Positions 52,540-61,466 are shown, counted from the first letter of the stretch. The stretch: DNA of 64,000 nt from Anaerocolumna sp. MB42-C2 (GCF_030913705.1 NZ_CP133190.1:4365501-4429500), one strand, 5' to 3'. Program-made: numbers and translations. Notes: a model not told the origin generated them from the letters alone.

Positions 52540-54363
52540 CTAATCTTTATCCAGTATCTGTTGAAATTCAATGGTTACAGTAGTACCGGAACCAACTTTA
52601 CTTTGAAGTTTTATACGACCGGAACCGTAGAGAGTGCTTGCTATTCTGGCATTTACATTACTGATTCCGAAATTTTTGGAATAATCCACATTATGTTCAT
52701 CCAAAGAATGCTGAAGATTCGATAGATAATTCTCTGGTATTCCTGCACCGTTGTCCTCGATAGTTATTATAATCGTATCGTCTCCATACTTAAGGTCAAT
52801 CTTAATATGGATTGGATGATTGCTGCGTTCTATTCCATGGAGAAGACAATTTTCCAGAAATGGCTGCAAGGTAAATTTGCAGATCATAAAGTTTTCAATT
52901 CCATCTTCATAGTTGATTTCCCAGGTAAAGCTATCCTCGCGGCAGAGGTGTTCCAGTTCCAGATAGAGAGTGGCTATCTCCAGTTCATCCCGGATAGTAA
53001 TAAGATCATTATTTTTTCTTAAGGTCATACGGTAGAATTTGGATAAACCGCTTATCATCTGATGGGCAATGTCCGTTTTACCAATGGTCAGGCAGGTCTG
53101 TATCGTTCCTAAGATATTGTACAGGAAATGAGGATTGATTTGCGATTGGAGCAATTGATATTTTAATTTTTCCTCCATAACGGATAATTCCAGGATATTG
53201 GCAAGGTTATGATCGATAGTCTGGAGCATCCCTTCATAGGTAGAAGCCAGGTCATCTATTTCGTCTCCATATTCCGAGTTGATTTTAAACAGGTGTCCGA
53301 ATTCTTTAGCCGTAATTTTATTACTTCTGATCTTGGTGGAACGAACTACTCTGGTAAGCCTGCTTAATTTTTTGGTTAAATTAAGAGAGATAAAAACAGT
53401 AATACCAATCATAACCGGTACCATAATTAACAGGGAGGTAAAGATGGTACCAATAACGGGTTTTATATTATTAGTAATATAAGTAGTGGGAACTTCCGTA
53501 ATCAGGTAAAAGCCGTTATTCAAGGGTTGCACCAGATATTGATTTTCATCCCAGTTAATGGGAGCCCCGTTAACCTGAGCCGTTAGGCGGTTAAATTTGT
53601 CGGTTTTTAAGTAAGCACCAACCATACTTTTATTATTATGGGCCACAATCTGCCGGTTGGAGGTACAGATATAACTGACAATGGGAGTATCTAAGAAAGA
53701 GTCTGCCAGTAATCCCGATAGTTCATCTGATTTAATACTTGTAAATAAAGCATAAATCATCCTGTTATCCCGGGTCAGGGACTGACAGCATAAAATAGAG
53801 TCAATACTTCTGTCATTTGGAGAGAGCATAACCGGAAATGCCAGATTACTGCGGTAAAGCCATTTATTTGTTACACCGATACCTGAAAGCTCCGCTTTAT
53901 CTATATCATACATCTTTAAACCGGAAATACCGTAGAACATAAGCCCTTCTTTACTGATTAGATAGCTGTCCGGAAGAAATACACAGGTTTGAAACAAGTG
54001 AAAATTGTTATTTAAAGAATTAATATTACTCCGCGCATTGCTGAAATAGTCCATATATTCGGAAAAGGATTTTTCTGTTTTACCTGTTAAAGAATATACG
54101 TAATTATTAACGGAATCAGCAACATTTGCCATTTGGGAGAAACGGCTGTTAAGCTGCTGTACCAATTGAGTATTGGAGACATAAACGGACTGCAGGATTT
54201 TCTCCTGTGCCAGAGAATACGTCGTGCGGTAGCTGATGATACCAATAATAAAGAAAGGAAAGATGGAACATAATAAAAAGCAGGTTATTAATCTTGTACG
54301 AAAACGATGGAACAGTTTACGGATGCCATGAGTAAATTTATTATGAAAATAATATTGTACCAT
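52540..54363 (-). CDS. YesM-type sensor histidine kinase
   Basis: Start placed at the ATG at 54363, behind AAAGGAAC; an ATG six codons earlier lies in front of that RBS. 607 residues: membrane helix ~25-48, extracytoplasmic sensor region ~50-290, second helix ~300-325, HAMP-like region, His412 in QINPHFLYNILGTI, N box LENCLLHGIE, G boxes DNGAGIP and GISNVNARI. First gene of the two-component pair; divergent from the binding-protein gene at 54674. Confidence 0.9.
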   Translation of the reverse strand: MVQYYFHNKFTHGIRKLFHRFRTRLITCFLLCSIFPFFIIGIISYRTTYSLAQEKILQSVYVSNTQLVQQLNSRFSQMANVADSVNNYVYSLTGKTEKSFSEYMDYFSNARSNINSLNNNFHLFQTCVFLPDSYLISKEGLMFYGISGLKMYDIDKAELSGIGVTNKWLYRSNLAFPVMLSPNDRSIDSILCCQSLTRDNRMIYALFTSIKSDELSGLLADSFLDTPIVSYICTSNRQIVAHNNKSMVGAYLKTDKFNRLTAQVNGAPINWDENQYLVQPLNNGFYLITEVPTTYITNNIKPVIGTIFTSLLIMVPVMIGITVFISLNLTKKLSRLTRVVRSTKIRSNKITAKEFGHLFKINSEYGDEIDDLASTYEGMLQTIDHNLANILELSVMEEKLKYQLLQSQINPHFLYNILGTIQTCLTIGKTDIAHQMISGLSKFYRMTLRKNNDLITIRDELEIATLYLELEHLCREDSFTWEINYEDGIENFMICKFTLQPFLENCLLHGIERSNHPIHIKIDLKYGDDTIIITIEDNGAGIPENYLSNLQHSLDEHNVDYSKNFGISNVNARIASTLYGSGRIKLQSKVGSGTTVTIEFQQILDKD

Positions 54364-54539
54364 AGAATTAGTTCCTTTCATTTTATTTACACATAATGAC
54401 GAAAAAACATTGATAATGCTGGATTTTATTATATATAAGTTTATGTTATTTTACAATAGAACGAGTGTTAAACCATAAATATTATAAATACTGCGTAAAA
54501 TTTTATATTCTCTTTATTTATAATTTTGATTAAAATAAA

Positions 54540-54565
54540 TTCATTACTAAGATCTGAGTAATGAA
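54540..54565. promoter_or_regulatory. Palindrome, possible regulator site
   Basis: TTCATTACT and AGTAATGAA arms around an 8-nt spacer containing AGATCT. About 110 bp before the binding-protein ATG. Confidence 0.45.
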
Positions 54566-54586
54566 GAGACTTAAAGGAGAAGGAAA

Positions 54587-54629
54587 GTTGAAAGAAGATC
54601 ACTTTCAACCTACGTAATCAGGTCTGATT
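54587..54629 (+). other. Two hairpins in the importer leader
   Basis: GTTGAAAG/CTTTCAAC (54587-54594 with 54602-54609) and AATCAG/CTGATT (54616-54621 with 54624-54629). The first stem shares CTTTCAACCT with the leaders at 7657 and 43160; the second does not match them. Confidence 0.4.
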
Positions 54630-54673
54630 CCATTTTGGGAAAGGCTTAAAACGGGAAAGGCAAGGGTGTAAAA

Positions 54674-55990
54674 ATGAAAAAGAAATTAACTGGTTTGCTG
54701 CTGGTTGTTGTAATGATTGCAGGAATGTTCTCCGGATGTGCGAAAAACACAAGTCCGGCAACCGGTTCAAAAGAAGAAACAAAAACAGAAACAACAGCAG
54801 GGGATACGGGGGAGACTGCTGGTACAACGGAAGCAAAATCCGATGGAGCTTATGACTTAACATTATATAGCATTCAAACAACGGATGCTGATTTTAATAC
54901 CTGGTTAGCAGACTGTGAGAAGGCTACCGGATTAAAGATTAATGTAATTGCAGCACCTACTGACTCGGATACCCGTCAGCAGAAGATTACTACCATGTTA
55001 TCTACAGGGGACAAAAGTGTAGATATCTTTGAAATTAATGACGAAATGGCAACAACCTTTAAGAATTCCGGATGGCTTGAGCCATTAAACGATACGGTAA
55101 TGACTAAAGACATTTTAAATAATTTTGCTACCGGTTACATATCCGATATGATTACATCAAGCGACGGAAATATAATCGGTGTTCCCGGATACTCAGGTTA
55201 TTTAGCTCTTTGGGTTAATCAGAAAATCATGGATGAAGTAGGGGTTACTTCCCTTGATACCCTGGATGATTTCAAAAAATATATTACGGCAGCAACCGGA
55301 GATGGAAGATATGGTTATGGCGGGTCCTGGGAAAAAACTTATGTATTTAATGAAATTGCCCAATTTGTAAATATGTTCGGCGGAGATTATTTTGACTGGA
55401 CCAACAAAGGAAACAGGGAAGCATTGCAATTTATGTATGATATGGTAAATACCTTAAAAGTAACACCGGTCGATCAAATCGCTGATAAATATGAACAAAT
55501 GAACCAGAAATTCATTGATGGTAAATACGGCTGTGTATTTATGTGGGGAACAGGGTCGGACTATGATGCGGCAGGTATGTTAGGATCCGATAAGATTCAT
55601 ATGATAAAAATCCCAACCTTTAAGAAGAGCAGTATTTTTACAGATTCCTGGAGTTATGTATTGAATTCTTCTTCCGAACATAAAGATGCGGCTGTGAAGT
55701 TCTTAACTTATATGGCTAATGAGGGCGGAATGAAAGCTTCCTGGGAAAACTTTGACCGTTATCCGGCGAGAAGTGATGTAGCTGAAAAGGTGGTTCCAAA
55801 TGACAGCCCGGTTAAAGAGATGTATTCCATCTATGCACAGGAATCTGAAGTAAGAGGCCGTCCGATGTTATCTCAGACTATGGAATTTATCTCCGATATC
55901 GGCACCATATTCCAGGATTATATTCAGGATAAGATAACGTTAGATGAGTTCTGTGATAAAGCACAAAAGTATGTAGAAGAGTGTCAATAG
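54674..55990 (+). CDS. ABC sugar importer, solute-binding lipoprotein
   Basis: 438 residues. Lipobox FSGC (Cys22), Thr/Glu/Gly-rich linker, then a family 1 binding protein domain (KSVDIFEINDEMATTFKNSG, YLALWVNQKIMDEVG). Heads the importer-GH172 operon 54674-59152. Ligand unknown; the GH172 partner suggests an arabinan- or fructan-type oligosaccharide. Confidence 0.9.
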   Translation: MKKKLTGLLLVVVMIAGMFSGCAKNTSPATGSKEETKTETTAGDTGETAGTTEAKSDGAYDLTLYSIQTTDADFNTWLADCEKATGLKINVIAAPTDSDTRQQKITTMLSTGDKSVDIFEINDEMATTFKNSGWLEPLNDTVMTKDILNNFATGYISDMITSSDGNIIGVPGYSGYLALWVNQKIMDEVGVTSLDTLDDFKKYITAATGDGRYGYGGSWEKTYVFNEIAQFVNMFGGDYFDWTNKGNREALQFMYDMVNTLKVTPVDQIADKYEQMNQKFIDGKYGCVFMWGTGSDYDAAGMLGSDKIHMIKIPTFKKSSIFTDSWSYVLNSSSEHKDAAVKFLTYMANEGGMKASWENFDRYPARSDVAEKVVPNDSPVKEMYSIYAQESEVRGRPMLSQTMEFISDIGTIFQDYIQDKITLDEFCDKAQKYVEECQ

Positions 55991-56018
55991 CCACAACTAA
56001 AACAAGGGTTAAAGGCCT

Positions 56019-56048
56019 AAGGATGCAGGCGTAAAAGCCTGCATCCTT
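56019..56048 (+). other. Hairpin between binding protein and permeases
   Basis: 12-bp perfect stem AAGGATGCAGGC / GCCTGCATCCTT with a 6-nt loop; only a very short T-run follows. Same place as in two other importer operons. Confidence 0.7.
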
Positions 56049-56115
56049 TATCAATGCCTGCTAAGTATGGTTCGCAATTACCTAACACTTTCTAAGTTAT
56101 GAAAGGAAGATAACT

Positions 56116-56991
56116 ATGTCAAAAAAGAAATCTTTGCAGTGGGTGGCTTGGCTCTTGGTTTTGCCGGTACTGCTAATCCGTGGTTTTACCACGATTTACC
56201 CTATTTTTGTTACATTTAAAAACAGTTTATTTAATATTCGCATTTTAAAAGGAACCAAAGAATTTTATGGTTTAAAAAATTATATTAATGTATTTTCAGA
56301 TGAAAAGTTTTTAACTTCGATTGAGTTTACTGTGCTATTTGTAGTTTGTTCTATGGTATTTCATGTATTATTAGGCGTTATGTTAGCCATGATTTTAAAT
56401 ATGAAATTTAAAGGACGCCGTTTTTTACGTACCATTGTATTGATTCCCTGGGCAATGCCTGCCGCAGTAACCGGTATGGCGGCTAAATGGGCTTTTAATA
56501 ATGATTACGGTTTGATAAATGATTTCGTACGCAGATTTTTACCGGATTTTCAACTGAATTGGCTGGTCAATACGGGTTCTGCCAGAGCAGCGGTTATTGC
56601 CATGGATTTATGGAAGGACCTTCCTTTTTTTGCGATTCTGGTTTTATCCGGACTGCAATTCATATCCAGTGACATATATGAAGCTGCCAAAGTTGACGGG
56701 GCCAATAACATACAGACATTTATAAGAATTACTTTACCGCTGATCTTAAGGAATGTGGTTACCTTATGTATCCCATTCACCTTATGGAGATTGACAACAT
56801 TTGATCTTGTTTATTCCATGACCTCCGGCGGTCCCGGTGAAGATACAGCGCTAATTGCATACCGTATTACAACGGAGGCATTTACCAACTTAAATATAGG
56901 CTATTCGTCCGCTATGGCCGTATTGTTGTTTGCTGCTATGGCAATCTTTAGCGTGATTAATATAAAAGTTTCAAATAAAGTAGAACATTAG
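56116..56991 (+). CDS. ABC sugar importer permease, MalF-type
   Basis: 291 residues, six predicted helices, EAA loop EAAKVDGANNIQTFIRITLP, and TSGGPGEDTALIAYRI before the last helices. RBS GAAAGGAAG. Partner of 57002. Confidence 0.88.
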   Translation: MSKKKSLQWVAWLLVLPVLLIRGFTTIYPIFVTFKNSLFNIRILKGTKEFYGLKNYINVFSDEKFLTSIEFTVLFVVCSMVFHVLLGVMLAMILNMKFKGRRFLRTIVLIPWAMPAAVTGMAAKWAFNNDYGLINDFVRRFLPDFQLNWLVNTGSARAAVIAMDLWKDLPFFAILVLSGLQFISSDIYEAAKVDGANNIQTFIRITLPLILRNVVTLCIPFTLWRLTTFDLVYSMTSGGPGEDTALIAYRITTEAFTNLNIGYSSAMAVLLFAAMAIFSVINIKVSNKVEH

Positions 56992-57001
56992 GAGGGAAGC
57001 C

Positions 57002-57850
57002 ATGAATACAAAACAAAAATTGTTCAAACTAGGTGCAGCCCTTATAAAATGGTTGTCAGTTTTTATCGTATGTTTTTTGATTTTATTCCCTATGTACTGG
57101 ATCTTTATGTCGTCCATTACACCATCCGGAGAATTGTTTAATTCTCCGATTGATTATTTGCCGGATCATCCTACCCTGGAAAGTTATATCTTTCTGATTC
57201 AAAACGTAGGCTTGTTGAGCAAGGTAACCAATACGATTATTATAGTGGGAAGTACCTTAATCATAAGCACCCTTTTTAGTATTATGGCGGCTTATGCATT
57301 TTCCAGATTTAAATCCAGAGGAATTTCTCTTGCTTTTGCCTTTATCATCGCAACCATGTTGATACCGGAAGTTGTTACGGCAAGGCCGTTGTATGAGTTT
57401 ATGCAAAAGGTAAAATTATACGATACATATCCTGGATTAATTCTTTTATATATCAGTTCGGTAATACCTTTTACCGTATTGATTCTGAAAAATTTTGTAG
57501 CGGAGATACCAATTTCCCTGGAAGAGGCAGCAGCAATTGACGGTGCGGCTTTTATGAAAAGAATATTTTATGTAACGCTGCCCCTTATGAAACCGGCAGT
57601 GGCAACAGTATGTATCATTAACTTTGTTTCCTGTTTAAATAATTTCTTCACTCCGCTGTTTTATTCCAATGGGATTCAGGTTTTATCCGTTGCTATCGTA
57701 CAGCTTCCATTAAGGGACAATATGTATTCCGTCCCCTGGGATCTGGTAAGTGCCATGGGTTGTGTTATTCTTCTTCCCATAATCGTATTTGTTGCGGTTT
57801 TTGAAAAGCAGATTATGGATGGTATCATGGCAGGAGGAGTAAAGGCTTAA
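57002..57850 (+). CDS. ABC sugar importer permease, MalG-type
   Basis: 282 residues, six predicted helices, EAA loop EAAAIDGAAFMKRIFYVTLP, C-terminus EKQIMDGIMAGGVKA. GGAGGG upstream, 10 bp after the first permease. Confidence 0.88.
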   Translation: MNTKQKLFKLGAALIKWLSVFIVCFLILFPMYWIFMSSITPSGELFNSPIDYLPDHPTLESYIFLIQNVGLLSKVTNTIIIVGSTLIISTLFSIMAAYAFSRFKSRGISLAFAFIIATMLIPEVVTARPLYEFMQKVKLYDTYPGLILLYISSVIPFTVLILKNFVAEIPISLEEAAAIDGAAFMKRIFYVTLPLMKPAVATVCIINFVSCLNNFFTPLFYSNGIQVLSVAIVQLPLRDNMYSVPWDLVSAMGCVILLPIIVFVAVFEKQIMDGIMAGGVKA

Positions 57851-58045
57851 AATTAGAGATTATAATAGGGAATTACGAAACTATTTAGTGTTCCAAATAT
57901 ACGATACAAATTGAATTTCATAGCGTCAGTTGCCCTCTGGGCAAGATTGAGCTATGATATTGTATTAATTGCATGGTATATAGATGCAATAGTTGAGTTT
58001 CGCAATTTACAATCAGAGGTTATAAATTCGAAAGGAGAAAATAAT

Positions 58046-59152
58046 ATGCAGTCATTTATAGGAGGGTTAGGGGCTTTACCCCTGGCTAAACACGGGAAAA
58101 GCAGGGCAATTAATGCAGAGAATCCCCATGGAGAAAAAGGAAAAGGCGGAATGGCAGCCAGCCGTTTAGGTCCGTCCAGAAAAGGAGCGCCCTGTATCAG
58201 AGGGCTGGCACCGGGAAGTGTTACTACCTTAGCTGAGATGGAGGGCCCGGGAGTAATTCAGCATATCTGGATCACGGTTACGGACAGAACGGAGAAAGAT
58301 TATCATGTCCTGAGGGATCTGGTTATCCGTATGTATTGGGATGATGAGACAGAACCCTCAGTAGAAACCCCGTTAGGTGATTTCTTCTGCTGTGGTTTTG
58401 CCAGAGGCTGCGAAGTGAATTCCCTTCCGATTGTTGTGAATCCCAAACGTGCCATGAATTCCTATTTTCAGATGCCATTTAAAAAGAAAGCGAAGATTAC
58501 CATTGAAAATCAACATGAAGCAGAAGTGCCCGCTTTCTTTTATCAGGTAGATTATTGCTTATATGAAAACTTACCCGAGGATATTTCCTATTTTCATGCA
58601 CAGTGGAGAAGAGAACGATTGACGAAGAAACAGGTGGATTATACCATAGTGGATGGTATTAAAGGGAAAGGTCATTATGTTGGTACCTATATTGCACTTA
58701 CCGCATTAGAGCGTTATTGGTGGGGAGAGGGTGAAATCAAGTTCTATCTGGACGGGGACGAAGAATATCCCACAATCTGCGGTACCGGAACGGAGGATTA
58801 TTTCGGAGGTGCCTGGAGTTTCGGCGGTATTGATGAAAATGGCAGAATGATCGAGAAAAATTATTGTACACCATTTATGGGATATCCTTATTATTCCCAT
58901 CATGATACGGAAGTTTTTAATCAATACCATAACGATGATACACCTGCCCAGAGAGGTTTCTACCGCTGGCATATTATGGATCCTATTCTCTTCGAGGAAG
59001 ATCTAAAGGTGACCATTCAGCAAATCGGTACCTGTCATAAGGGAAACTTTGAGCGTCAGGATGATGTGGCCTCCGTTGCCTACTGGTATCAGACGGAACC
59101 GCATAATCCATTTCCAAAATTAATGGACAAGGAAGACCGGTGGCCGAGATAA
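58046..59152 (+). CDS. GH172 / DUF2961-family glycosidase
   Basis: Start set at ATG 58046 behind AAAGGAG; an in-frame TTG at 57911 gives an unrelated-looking 45-residue extension. 368 residues with the DUF2961 signatures SRKGAPCIRGLAPG, GPGVIQHIWITV, SVETPLGDFFCCGF, and CGTGTEDYFGGAWSF with candidate acidic catalytic residues. Characterised members act on difructose anhydride I or D-arabinofuranosides. No signal peptide, so it works on imported sugar from 54674-57850, 195 bp upstream. Confidence 0.87.
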   Translation: MQSFIGGLGALPLAKHGKSRAINAENPHGEKGKGGMAASRLGPSRKGAPCIRGLAPGSVTTLAEMEGPGVIQHIWITVTDRTEKDYHVLRDLVIRMYWDDETEPSVETPLGDFFCCGFARGCEVNSLPIVVNPKRAMNSYFQMPFKKKAKITIENQHEAEVPAFFYQVDYCLYENLPEDISYFHAQWRRERLTKKQVDYTIVDGIKGKGHYVGTYIALTALERYWWGEGEIKFYLDGDEEYPTICGTGTEDYFGGAWSFGGIDENGRMIEKNYCTPFMGYPYYSHHDTEVFNQYHNDDTPAQRGFYRWHIMDPILFEEDLKVTIQQIGTCHKGNFERQDDVASVAYWYQTEPHNPFPKLMDKEDRWPR

Positions 59153-59259
59153 ATACTCGCTTTGTACTTTTCACCCTCCATTCTTTGTGTTATGATGTAA
59201 GAAAATAGTGAGAAGGTAACTATGAATCAACATTTTTTATTGATATCAGGAGGGTACAT

Positions 59260-59646
59260 ATGAGACTTATGGAATTTTGTGACGGAATACAGCATATAGG
59301 TATTCCCACTAATCGTTATGAAGAGACAATAGCTTTTTATGAAAAAATCGGATTTGGTACTACTTACCAGACTGTTAATGAGGGTAATAAAGTAGGGTTC
59401 TTAAAATTCGAAAGTTTAGAATTAGAAGTTTATGAATCAACCGACATATCACCCAGGGATGGAGCGGTAAATCATTTCGCAGTAAATTGCAATGATATTG
59501 ATGCGACTTATGATAATGCTGTCAAAGAGGGGTTTGAAATTCTTGAACCGGGAATCAGGGAATTACCGTTCTGGGCAAACGGTATTCGGTTTTTTATTAT
59601 TGTAGGACCAAATAAAGAGAAAATTGAGTTTTGTCAGATATTATGA
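59260..59646 (+). CDS. VOC-superfamily (glyoxalase-like) protein
   Basis: 128 residues of the vicinal-oxygen-chelate fold: IQHIGIPTNRYEETIAFYEKIGF at the start (with the metal-type His), NHFAVNCNDID in the middle, GPNKEKIEFCQI at the end with the terminal Glu. RBS AGGAGGG. Could be a lyase, isomerase or epimerase; stands alone after the importer operon. Confidence 0.85.
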   Translation: MRLMEFCDGIQHIGIPTNRYEETIAFYEKIGFGTTYQTVNEGNKVGFLKFESLELEVYESTDISPRDGAVNHFAVNCNDIDATYDNAVKEGFEILEPGIRELPFWANGIRFFIIVGPNKEKIEFCQIL

Positions 59647-59777
59647 TTTGCCCGGCAAGAGCCCGATTTATTTTCACAGATAAATACGGGCAATATTCAA
59701 TTTCCTGCCTTTTTCTCAAACACTATATTTTTTACAAGCCTCAAAACGGTGCAAAAAAAGCCGACGGACGTGATTTT

Positions 59778-59865
59778 TTGTCAAAGTAAAACATAAATTA
59801 TATTATAATAAGTTTACAGGAGGAGCGTGTTGCAAAACTATTTTTATAAATAGTTTTGCAACACG
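59778..59865 (+). ncRNA. Orphan promoter followed by an 18-bp perfect hairpin
   Basis: TTGTCA (59778-59783), 17-bp spacer, TATTAT (59801-59806); then an AGGAGGAG, and a perfect 18-bp stem with a 4-nt loop (59826-59843 with 59848-59865) followed by TTCTTT. The predicted product is a transcript of roughly 55 nt with no ORF: a small RNA, or the remains of a lost gene's leader and terminator. Confidence 0.4.
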
Positions 59866-60071
59866 TTCTTTACTTATGGATAAAAAAATAAGACATATCA
59901 TATAGATTGTCCTTTTCTAAGCTCTGTTTTCATATTTTGGCATGACTTTAATAAAGCCATGTGTTTTTTCTTTATTCAGGCACTGTTATGTAAAATAAAC
60001 CTTACATTAATGGATAAGGGTTTGCAGAGAATGACTGCATGACATAAAGCTGTAGAAAGAGGAATGTCGGA

Positions 60072-60145
60072 AAGCCGTATGAGGGAAAACCTCACGTACG
60101 GTTTGATGAGGGGAAAGAGGTCTTGCGACCTCCGACCCACTCTAC
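60072..60145 (+). mobile_element. Group II intron 3' end (domains V-VI), relic
   Basis: AAGCCGTATGAGG-GAAA-ACCTCACGTACGGTTT (60072-60104) has the length, AGC triad and paired arms of group II intron domain V. GAGGTC-TTGC-GACCTC then forms a domain VI-like hairpin, and the segment ends CCCACTCTAC, a typical 3' splice end. No reverse transcriptase gene is present upstream, so only the 3' part survives. The text from about 60030 also looks intron-like. Confidence 0.75.
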
Positions 60146-60179
60146 AAGTTCTCCGATTTTCCCTATGAAATAAAAAGCC
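60146..60179 (+). repeat. Copy 2 of the 34-nt motif, at the intron 3' exon
   Basis: Begins AAGTTCTCCGATTTT and ends AATAAAAAGCC; 29 of 34 positions match 14601-14634. It starts at the base after the likely intron end. Confidence 0.6.
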
Positions 60180-60240
60180 CTAGAGATTTATACCTCATTA
60201 GCTCCACCGATTATTAGGTTACTGACAATCTGCAAGAGTT

Positions 60241-60852
60241 TCATATCAAAATGTTTTCAATCTGTTTTATTGCTTTATTATCCAGTATTCCACCGGAAAG
60301 AGAATTGAAAATAAAGCTGTCAATTTGCGGATTTTTGATGTTTTTTCGAATGGAAACAAGAACATTAAGAATATCAAGCAGCACTGATTTTCTCATAGTT
60401 TCTTTTATTTCCAGAATATTAATAGACATAAGCTTATTGGATATTTTTTCATTCAGATTCGGTTTAGCTTCTGCGATTATCCCTAGTGATTGAATACACT
60501 GACGCACTGTGATAGGTTTTTCATCCTGTAAGAGTTCCAGGCAGTCATCAAGTAAAGCATCCATTTTATTATCCAAATCCCATTTAGCATTTTCTGCGAT
60601 CAACATAATGCCTATGCTTCTTTGGTATGAGTTGTTATCTTTCAATTTCAATCTAAAATTTTCCAGATATGGATAAACATCATTAAAAAGCTGAGAACGA
60701 TATTGGAGAAGCATAAATGCCTGATACCTGATTTTATCATTCTTTTCAGTCAATAGTTCCACAAGGTTTGGAATTTCAGAGCTGCTTATGACTTTTACTG
60801 CTTCTGGTAATTGTTCTTTATCGATTGACATTAAGTTCTCAAGTGTTATCAT
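60241..60852 (-). CDS. HEAT-like alpha-solenoid protein, unknown function
   Basis: Start set at the ATG at 60852 (MITLENLMS) behind AAGGTGG; an ATG six codons earlier overlaps that RBS. 203 residues, nearly all predicted helix, in repeats of about 40 residues with a HEAT-like pattern (IPNLVELLTEKNDKIRYQAF, KPITVRQCIQSLGIIAEAK). No catalytic motif, signal or membrane segment. Possibly a protein-protein adaptor. Confidence 0.65.
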   Translation of the reverse strand: MITLENLMSIDKEQLPEAVKVISSSEIPNLVELLTEKNDKIRYQAFMLLQYRSQLFNDVYPYLENFRLKLKDNNSYQRSIGIMLIAENAKWDLDNKMDALLDDCLELLQDEKPITVRQCIQSLGIIAEAKPNLNEKISNKLMSINILEIKETMRKSVLLDILNVLVSIRKNIKNPQIDSFIFNSLSGGILDNKAIKQIENILI

Positions 60853-61466
60853 TATTGAACCACCTTCCAAATGGATAATTTTTTATTTATCATTTACTGC
60901 AATGTATACATTCATTTCAGATATTATTTTCTTGCCCATCATACTTAGAAAAAATTATATCAATGATAATATGACAGCAGTATGTCGCATTAAAAATAGA
61001 GTGCCAAATTTTTTAACCGCTCATATATGATATTCTGTATGTATGTTGGACCTTAATTCTTGCAAAGAAAATGAATGATAAAATATATCCATAGACCCAA
61101 TGGTATTACCATTTTCGTTCGGCACAAGTCAAAAAGATTACCACGCCGATTGCCAGCGGTGCAGGGGGGTACTCCTGTCATAATGCTTCTCTCGCAGGAA
61201 TTTATTAAGTTTAATAAAATGTACTCCTGCCCCTAGGATAATATATAAATTATAACAATGTATTTCCCGTTAATCAAGACTAGCGGATACGTTACATTAA
61301 TTATTGAGCAAGCCTAGAAAACGTGGGAAAACGAATACAGTCAATATAGTCACAGACTCAATAACAAAAGACCAGTCACGTCAAGCTATAATGCTTATAT
61401 ATGACTGGTCTCTTTTTGCTCACGTAAATATAATGATAGATAAATCTATCAATTAGGTCAAAAAAA
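60853..61466. other. Intergenic region, no gene seen
   Basis: AT-rich apart from a GC-richer patch at about 61125-61200 (GCCGATTGCCAGCGGTGC and neighbours) that may be a remnant of lost DNA. A bidirectional terminator lies at 61369-61411. Confidence 0.45.
61369..61411. terminator. Bidirectional terminator after the XRE gene
   Basis: AGACCAGTCA (61369-61378) pairs with TGACTGGTCT (61402-61411). CTTTTTG follows on the plus strand and TTTTGTTA on the minus strand, so it ends minus-strand transcripts from 61467. Confidence 0.8.

Larger units (their letters stand above)
54364..54673. promoter_or_regulatory. Divergent control region between kinase and importer
   Basis: Contains a palindrome at 54540-54565 and two successive hairpins (54587-54609 and 54616-54629) in the importer leader. 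No confident -35/-10 pair on the plus strand, consistent with activation by the AraC-type regulator. Confidence 0.5.
59647..60240. other. Intergenic region with hairpins and a group II intron relic
   Basis: No protein gene. Holds a hairpin after the VOC gene (GCCCGATTTAT / ATAAAT.CGGGC, 59661-59691), an orphan promoter-hairpin unit (59778-59865), the intron 3' relic (about 60072-60145) and the 34-nt motif (60146-60179). Confidence 0.6.

Noticed and set aside
57911..58045. 45-residue N-terminal extension of the GH172 protein
   Set aside because: The family motif begins after ATG 58046, which has a good RBS; the extension looks like translated intergenic DNA.
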